Shown here piece by piece: positions 22,251 to 27,170 of a stretch of DNA of 27,170 nucleotides. The stretch comes from JAAYAN01 sp964437215. GTDB lineage: Bacteria > Bacteroidota > Ignavibacteria > Ignavibacteriales > Melioribacteraceae. A model generated the notes under the pieces. That model was not told the DNA's origin. It ran no database searches and was given only the letters and a program-made list of their open reading frames with translations. Within the stretch, counting starts at the first letter, position 1, and every line of letters begins with the position of its first letter. The translations under genes and the position numbers were made by a program. The stretch is taken from assembly GCA_964437215.1 (NCBI GenBank), contig CAYTFZ010000027.1, positions 1-27,170 of the forward strand, given 5' to 3'.

Positions 22251-25082
22251 TCATTGATTTTTTCTGCCCGTACATTCATCAAGCAGGTAGAAAATCGATT
22301 TATATTCAATGCCCGAGTGGCGCGTTAAACCTATCTCGCAGGTGCGGCTTGTGGAAAACCCTTTATGGCAATCCGTATCAATCTGCTCCTTCAAATTTTC
22401 TAATGCGGATTTATTTAGCTCAGGCAGCTTGAACCCTTTGTCTCCGGCAAAACCGCAGCAGCCGATATCATCAGGGATTATTACTACTTCGGCACATCGT
22501 TCTGTAATTTCTTTCATTATTTTTTCGAGGTGCATTTTTCTTGAACTGCAGTTTATATGAAGCGCAATTTTTTCTGTTTTCTTTTCGAAAATCAATTTAT
22601 ATAACAAAAACGAATGAATAAACTCAGCAGAATCGTAAATTTTTATATTGTTACCGGGCTGAGTTTCTGCAAATTTTTTCATCCTTAGGCTGCAGGGACT
22701 GGTATCGAACAGAATGGGAATCGTACCGTTTTGAGATACTTTTACAAGCTCATTATAAAGTTCAAGCGATTTCCTGCCGGCTGTATCAAAATAACCTTTG
22801 CTTTCAAAAGGCTGTCCGCAGCAAAGTTCGTCCATTTTTGCGGGATATAAAATTTCATATTCAGCTTTTTTAAGAAGCCTGATTATAACATCAGTCTGTG
22901 CTTCATTTAAGGGTGAATTTGCTCCGGCACCCATAGTCCGCGATACGCAGCTTGGAAAGTAAACCACTTTATTTTTCCCCGGCTGATTATCTATAAAAAT
23001 TGTATCCGGTTTAATTGGAATAAATTCTTCCCATAATGGAATTTTATTAAATGAAATTTTGTGCAGGACAAGCGATAAAAATCTAAGAATTTTCTTCCCT
23101 GATATTTTATAAAATGTCCCGGATAAAGTAAGACCATTTCTTACAAGAGAGGTTAAAAAACTGAAATTATCAGCAAAAATCCCCGCAATTGATTTTTGGA
23201 CAGGAGTAATTTTTAGGTTTCGCAGTTTTTTTATAAGCTCGCCGGTATCAATGCCTGCCGGACATTCAAGAGCACAAAGTCCGTCAGCAGCGCAAGTATC
23301 AATTCCTTTATAATCAAATTCTTTCAGCAATTCTTTTTTAGAGAAAATGCTTTTTGAGCTTTCGGAATTTTTAATTTCGCGCCATACTGCTATTCGCTGC
23401 CTTGGGGTTAAAGTTAAATTTTTAGACGGACAGATTTTTTCGCAAAATCCGCATTCAATGCATTTATCAATCAAATCATCAGCCGGCTGAACGCGTTTGA
23501 AATTTTTAAGATGGATTTGTTTATCGCCGCTTATTATAACATTTGGGTTTAAAAGATTTTTCTTATCGAAAATTTCCTTAATCTGTTTCATCGCTTCATA
23601 AAGAATACCGCCCCATTCGGACTCAACAAAAGGTGCAATATTTCTTCCGGTACCGTGTTCCGCCTTTAACGAGCCGTTATACTTCTTTATAACAAGATTT
23701 GCCAAATCATCCATAAAATGTTTATAACGCAAAACATTATTTTCTTTTGAAAAATCTTCCGTAAGGATAAAATGCAGATTGCCCGAATTTGCATGTCCCC
23801 ATAAAACCGGTATTCCGTATTTGTATTTTCTAATAAGATTAGAAATATCTTCTGCTGCGTCTGCAAGGTCTTCAAGCCGGAAATTCACATCTTCAATTAA
23901 TACAACAGAACCGGGTTTGCGTTCGACGCATACCCGCGGAAATAATCCTTTCCGGATATTCCAGATTTTCTGCTGCTCGTCTTCGTCAAAAATAAAATCG
24001 AAATTTATTACTGATTCTGTTTTTAATTTAACTTTTACTTCGCTGCATCGTTTTTTAAGATTTTTTTCTGAATCAGCCGATATTTCTAGAATTACGGTTG
24101 AAGAATTATCAGATAATTTTGAAGAAAAACCAGAATCCGCAAATTGATTTTTAACTAAATTCAATGCGCCTGAATTCATAATTTCTGCCGAATCCGGCGA
24201 AATTTGCGATAAACTGTTTACGGAACTGCAGGCAGCTTTAAGATTATCAAAAATTAAAAAAGCTGTAGCTTTAAATGGAGGATCGGGCAGCGTTTTAAGA
24301 GTAATCTGCGAAATAAAACCAAGAGTGCCTTCCGAACCGATAAGCAAATGAGAAATAATTTCAACCGGGTCCGAAAAATCAATTAAAGAATTAAGTCCGT
24401 AACCGGCTGTGTTTTTGATTTCGTACTTCCTTTTAATAACATCGGCAAGTTCTTTATTGTTTTTAAGATTTTCGGAAATATTAAGAACGGAAGCTATCTG
24501 TTTTTTATAAATTCGTAAAAAGTCTATAACTGAATGCTTATCGGCAGTATCTAAAAGCGTTCCATCCGAAAAGATTATACGCATACCGGAAAGAGTTTTA
24601 TAGCAGCTTGTTTCAACTCCGCTGGTCATTCCGCTTGAGTTGTTTGCAGCAATTCCGCCGATTGTAGCCGAATGAAGAGAAGCGGGATCGGGTCCGATTT
24701 TAAGATTAAATTTTTTAAGAAATCTGTTAATATCGCCGCCCAGAGCCGCCGGCTGCATTGCAATTAAGGTTTTATCTTCCGAAATTTCAAACTTATTCCA
24801 CCGTCTGTCTGCAATCATCAGCACAGAATCGGAGATTGACTGTCCCGAAAGACTTGTTCCGCCGCCTCTGAAAGTTAAAGGTATATCGAGCTTGAATGAT
24901 AATGAAATTACCGCTCTCGCTTCGTCTTCATCCATTACTTTAACAATGCATCTGGGTATCAGTCTGTAAGCGCTTGCATCGCTTGCAAAAGCAATTCTGC
25001 TTAAATTATCGGTAAAAATTCTTTGTTTGGGTATATGATGTTTAATATTTTCAAGAAATATTTGGAAATTATCTTTTTTCAT
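22251..25082 (-). CDS. fused FAD-binding/Fe-S oxidoreductase (D-lactate or D-2-hydroxyacid dehydrogenase-like)
   Basis: A 943-residue fusion of a GlcD-like and a GlcF-like part. Residues about 35-210 are a PCMH-type FAD-binding domain (LTFRGGGTSLSGQS, IGPDPASLHSATIGGIAANNSSG), followed by the FAD-oxidase C-terminal domain to about 480 (GHANSGNLHF, KAEHGTGRN). About 538-552 is a [4Fe-4S] motif CIECGFCEKICP, and about 597 a second one, CAADGLCALECP, with Asp at one ligand position. Two CCG-type segments follow (CCGQPF near 752, CCGFAGD near 877). This layout fits quinone-linked D-lactate or D-2-hydroxyglutarate dehydrogenases (Dld-II, YdiJ). ATG at 25082 overlaps the pepP-like stop by 4 bases. 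Confidence 0.85.
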   Translation of the reverse strand: MKKDNFQIFLENIKHHIPKQRIFTDNLSRIAFASDASAYRLIPRCIVKVMDEDEARAVISLSFKLDIPLTFRGGGTSLSGQSISDSVLMIADRRWNKFEISEDKTLIAMQPAALGGDINRFLKKFNLKIGPDPASLHSATIGGIAANNSSGMTSGVETSCYKTLSGMRIIFSDGTLLDTADKHSVIDFLRIYKKQIASVLNISENLKNNKELADVIKRKYEIKNTAGYGLNSLIDFSDPVEIISHLLIGSEGTLGFISQITLKTLPDPPFKATAFLIFDNLKAACSSVNSLSQISPDSAEIMNSGALNLVKNQFADSGFSSKLSDNSSTVILEISADSEKNLKKRCSEVKVKLKTESVINFDFIFDEDEQQKIWNIRKGLFPRVCVERKPGSVVLIEDVNFRLEDLADAAEDISNLIRKYKYGIPVLWGHANSGNLHFILTEDFSKENNVLRYKHFMDDLANLVIKKYNGSLKAEHGTGRNIAPFVESEWGGILYEAMKQIKEIFDKKNLLNPNVIISGDKQIHLKNFKRVQPADDLIDKCIECGFCEKICPSKNLTLTPRQRIAVWREIKNSESSKSIFSKKELLKEFDYKGIDTCAADGLCALECPAGIDTGELIKKLRNLKITPVQKSIAGIFADNFSFLTSLVRNGLTLSGTFYKISGKKILRFLSLVLHKISFNKIPLWEEFIPIKPDTIFIDNQPGKNKVVYFPSCVSRTMGAGANSPLNEAQTDVIIRLLKKAEYEILYPAKMDELCCGQPFESKGYFDTAGRKSLELYNELVKVSQNGTIPILFDTSPCSLRMKKFAETQPGNNIKIYDSAEFIHSFLLYKLIFEKKTEKIALHINCSSRKMHLEKIMKEITERCAEVVIIPDDIGCCGFAGDKGFKLPELNKSALENLKEQIDTDCHKGFSTSRTCEIGLTRHSGIEYKSIFYLLDECTGRKNQ

Positions 25083-26458
25083 CGGCAGCACAACTCAACT
25101 TCTTCAATTGTTTTTGGAATAGGGTTTCTTCCTAAAACACGGCTTCCTGTTTCCGTTATCAAAATATTATCCTCAATCCTGATTCCTCCGAAATCCATAT
25201 ATTTTTCCAAAACGTTATAGTTAATAAAATCCGTATGTTTATTTTCGGATTTCCATTTTTCAATAAGTGCGGGAATGAAATAAATCCCTGGTTCAATTGT
25301 AGTAACAAATCCTGTGTGAAGCTCTTTTGCCAGCCTTAAATAAGCAAGTCCGAACTGATCGCTGCGCGAAACTTCTTCGCCGTAACCCACAAGATTTTCT
25401 CCCAGCCCCTCCATATCGTGCACATCAAGCCCGAGCATATGTCCTAACCCGTGCGGAAAAAATAAAGCGTGCGCGCCGGCTAAAACCGCGTCATCTGTGC
25501 TGCCTTTCATAATTCCGGCATCTTTAAGACCCGAAGCAATAATTTTTGCTGTTTCAAGATGAATCTCTTTAAATTTTCTGCCGGGTTTGCAAATGCTTAT
25601 TGCATTAACCTGCGATTTAAGAACAATATTATATATTTCTTTTTGCTTTTCCGAAAATTTACCGCTTACGGGAAAAGTTCTTGTTATGTCGCTTGCATAA
25701 TGCAAATCCGATTCGGCGCCTGAATCCAGCAGCGCGAGATCGCCTTCTTTCATTATATTCCCGTGATAATGATTATGAAGAGTTTCGCCGCGAACCGTAA
25801 AAATTACAGGGAAAGATACTCCGTTTCCTTTTGCCAGCGAAATACCTTCAACAATTCCTGAAACCTCGCTTTCACGCATTCCGGGTCTGGTAAGTTTCAT
25901 AGCTGAGGTATTCATTTCGTAACTTATATCAAGCGCGTTTTCAATCTGCTCTATTTCTTCTGCCGATTTTATTGAACGCTGCCTGATAACAGCTTTCATA
26001 AAATCCTGCGAGCATTGTCCGGCAGAAGGATTATTTAATAAAGTTTGAAGAAATATAATGTTTTCTGCCCGGTATTGGGGAAGATAATTAATTACGCATC
26101 CCGAAGCGGCAGCTTTATCAATAAAAACGGTTAAGGAAGCAAACTCAGCAGTTTTTTTTACTCCGCATTTTTCAGCTTTTTCTTTAATAGAATCCTGAGT
26201 TCCCATCCAGATTATATCATCAATTGTACGGTCATCCCCGAAAATAATTTCCTCATCGTTATCAATATCAATAATTGCAGCCAAATCGGGTTCATCAATC
26301 CCGAAATAATACAGGAAGTTGCTGTCCTGCCTGAATTTATAAGTATTGGACGGGTAATTCATCGGCGATTCTTTATTTCCTAAAAAAAGATAAACACCTT
26401 TTTTTAGATAGTTTTTTAATTCCTGCCGACGTTCTTTATAAATTTTTTCTTCAAACAT
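25079..26458 (-). CDS. pepP: Xaa-Pro aminopeptidase (M24B)
   Basis: A 459-residue metallopeptidase that removes N-terminal residues before proline. An N-terminal AMP_N-like domain (about 1-150) is followed by the pita-bread catalytic domain. The five metal ligands are visible: Asp245 and Asp257 (in LLDSGAESDLHYASDITR), His340 (HGLGH), Glu389 (TTIEPG) and Glu429 (IRIEDN). No signal peptide is seen. It precedes the FAD/Fe-S gene and overlaps it by ATGA, so the two are a coupled operon. No Shine-Dalgarno is evident. Confidence 0.93.
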   Translation of the reverse strand: MFEEKIYKERRQELKNYLKKGVYLFLGNKESPMNYPSNTYKFRQDSNFLYYFGIDEPDLAAIIDIDNDEEIIFGDDRTIDDIIWMGTQDSIKEKAEKCGVKKTAEFASLTVFIDKAAASGCVINYLPQYRAENIIFLQTLLNNPSAGQCSQDFMKAVIRQRSIKSAEEIEQIENALDISYEMNTSAMKLTRPGMRESEVSGIVEGISLAKGNGVSFPVIFTVRGETLHNHYHGNIMKEGDLALLDSGAESDLHYASDITRTFPVSGKFSEKQKEIYNIVLKSQVNAISICKPGRKFKEIHLETAKIIASGLKDAGIMKGSTDDAVLAGAHALFFPHGLGHMLGLDVHDMEGLGENLVGYGEEVSRSDQFGLAYLRLAKELHTGFVTTIEPGIYFIPALIEKWKSENKHTDFINYNVLEKYMDFGGIRIEDNILITETGSRVLGRNPIPKTIEEVELCCR

Positions 26459-26570
26459 TTTATTAACCGGTTTTTATGATATGAAAAATAATAAAAGTGG
26501 AACGCTTTAAAAAATATTCATTAAATTTAGTTTTTAACTTTAGTAAAAAATGTGATTATAAAATATTCCG

Positions 26571-26599
26571 GTGAAAAATTTATATAATTGTTATATATT
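26571..26599 (+). promoter_or_regulatory. possible promoter of the lipoprotein gene
   Basis: GTGAAA (26571-26576) and TATATT (26594-26599) are separated by 17 bases, giving a -35/-10 pair with 4 of 6 and 5 of 6 matches. It lies about 60 bases upstream of the ATG at 26660, in the longest gap of the window, which otherwise shows only AT-rich sequence. Confidence 0.3.
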
Positions 26600-26659
26600 C
26601 GAGCAAGTTTTACTAATTTTCAATGTAAAGATTTTATAAGCTATTAACTAAGGAGATTT

Positions 26660-27082
26660 ATGAAAAGAAAAATAATATCAGCAGGGATTTGTATTTTATC
26701 GGCATTAATTGTTTTCAGCTGTTCGCAGGGTGATAAAAAAGAGGATAAGGAGAAAGCTGCTGAGCCAACAATCGAAAAGGAAACGCCCAATCTCAATCTT
26801 GCTCCCGGAACGGCAAGCATAAAAGGGCAGGTAATAAAAATGAACAACAGCGATGTGCCAAAAACTTGCGTAATAAAAGTTACAAATGTTATAGGCTACG
26901 GAGAAGCAACTCCGTCAATTGCTGAAGAAGACGAAATCACTGTAATGATGCCGGATAACATTCTTTCCGGTTCCGATTCCGATACCTTTTTAGCAGGGAA
27001 TTATTGCTCGCTGCTTATCAGGAATATCGAAAAAGCAGGAAGTGATGATTTAGGTAATTGGATTTGCATTAAAGTTAAGTAA
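26660..27082 (+). CDS. small lipoprotein, function unknown
   Basis: A 140-residue exported lipoprotein. A basic start and hydrophobic segment lead to a lipobox VFSC with Cys21 as the lipidation site. A 25-residue charged Lys/Glu linker follows, then a compact domain beginning GTASIKGQVI with two cysteines later (in KTCVIKV and NYCSLL) and a third in NWICIKV. I do not recognise the domain; the pattern suggests a small beta-sandwich. AAGGAG is 6 bases before the ATG. A strong terminator lies 30 bases after the stop, so it is a single-gene unit. Confidence 0.75.
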   Translation: MKRKIISAGICILSALIVFSCSQGDKKEDKEKAAEPTIEKETPNLNLAPGTASIKGQVIKMNNSDVPKTCVIKVTNVIGYGEATPSIAEEDEITVMMPDNILSGSDSDTFLAGNYCSLLIRNIEKAGSDDLGNWICIKVK

Positions 27083-27114
27083 TAATTAATAATTAAAAAT
27101 TAAGAATTATTGTT

Positions 27115-27137
27115 ACCCGGCAAATGCCGGGTTTTTT
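27115..27137 (+). terminator. intrinsic terminator of the lipoprotein gene
   Basis: CCCGGC (27116-27121) pairs with GCCGGG (27126-27131) around loop AAAT, extended by an A-T pair, and is followed by six T (27132-27137). Confidence 0.9.
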
Positions 27138-27170
27138 GTTTTATATTTTTACATCATAACCGTGGCGGGA

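Noticed and set aside
23779..24147. 122-residue plus-strand ORF inside the FAD/Fe-S gene
   Set aside because: It lies wholly inside the conserved FAD domain on the other strand and has no recognisable features.

Overview
The window is an AT-rich (roughly one third GC by eye), fully chromosomal-looking stretch with 26 protein genes. I found no tRNA, rRNA, insertion sequence, prophage or CRISPR array. The gene set and order (rplM-rpsI-rpsB-tsf-pyrH-frr, then yicC-gmk-rpoZ-coaBC-udg-dnaB), an S2 with a charged C-terminal tail, a DUF4412 protein and a PF07313-type protein suggest the Bacteroidota/Chlorobiota/Ignavibacteriota group. Good Shine-Dalgarno sequences before many genes fit Ignavibacteria or Chlorobi better than classical Bacteroidetes. 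The taxon is an inference from gene content; no marker search was run.

Layout. Positions 1-2672 (minus) hold a short CDF-like membrane protein, an EamA transporter and an SDR epimerase. Positions 2807-5418 (plus) hold a secreted DUF4412 protein joined to purU, then a J-domain protein with a (K/R)YE repeat. Positions 5462-9646 are the translation block: promoter, rplM-rpsI, a structured RNA leader, rpsB-tsf, an intrinsic terminator, then pyrH-frr ending in a second terminator. Positions 9746-12485 hold an envelope pair, a YkuD-fold protein whose catalytic cysteine is serine and an Omp85/TamA-like outer-membrane protein. Positions 12553-19404 are a tightly packed, often overlapping run: yicC, gmk, rpoZ, coaBC, udg, dnaB, a PF07313 protein and an RmlD-like reductase.

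From 19401 on the genes sit in short alternating units: a two-TM protein (-), a SpoIIAA-like small protein (+), gatB (-), a CoA-binding protein (+), a pepP-like gene coupled to a large FAD/Fe-S oxidoreductase (-), and a lipoprotein (+) with its own terminator. The longest gene-free stretches are 26459-26659 (about 200 bases, one weak promoter candidate) and 19695-19859 (about 165 bases, several palindromes); none exceeds 300 bases.

Most of the window is conserved housekeeping. The items most worth a second look are the rpsB leader RNA at 6406-6469, the Cys-to-Ser change in the YkuD protein, the two terminators closely fitted to the pyrH-frr unit, the J-domain protein with a tripeptide repeat, and the palindrome-rich gap at 19716-19802. 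I see no convincing new defence, mobile or biosynthetic system here.
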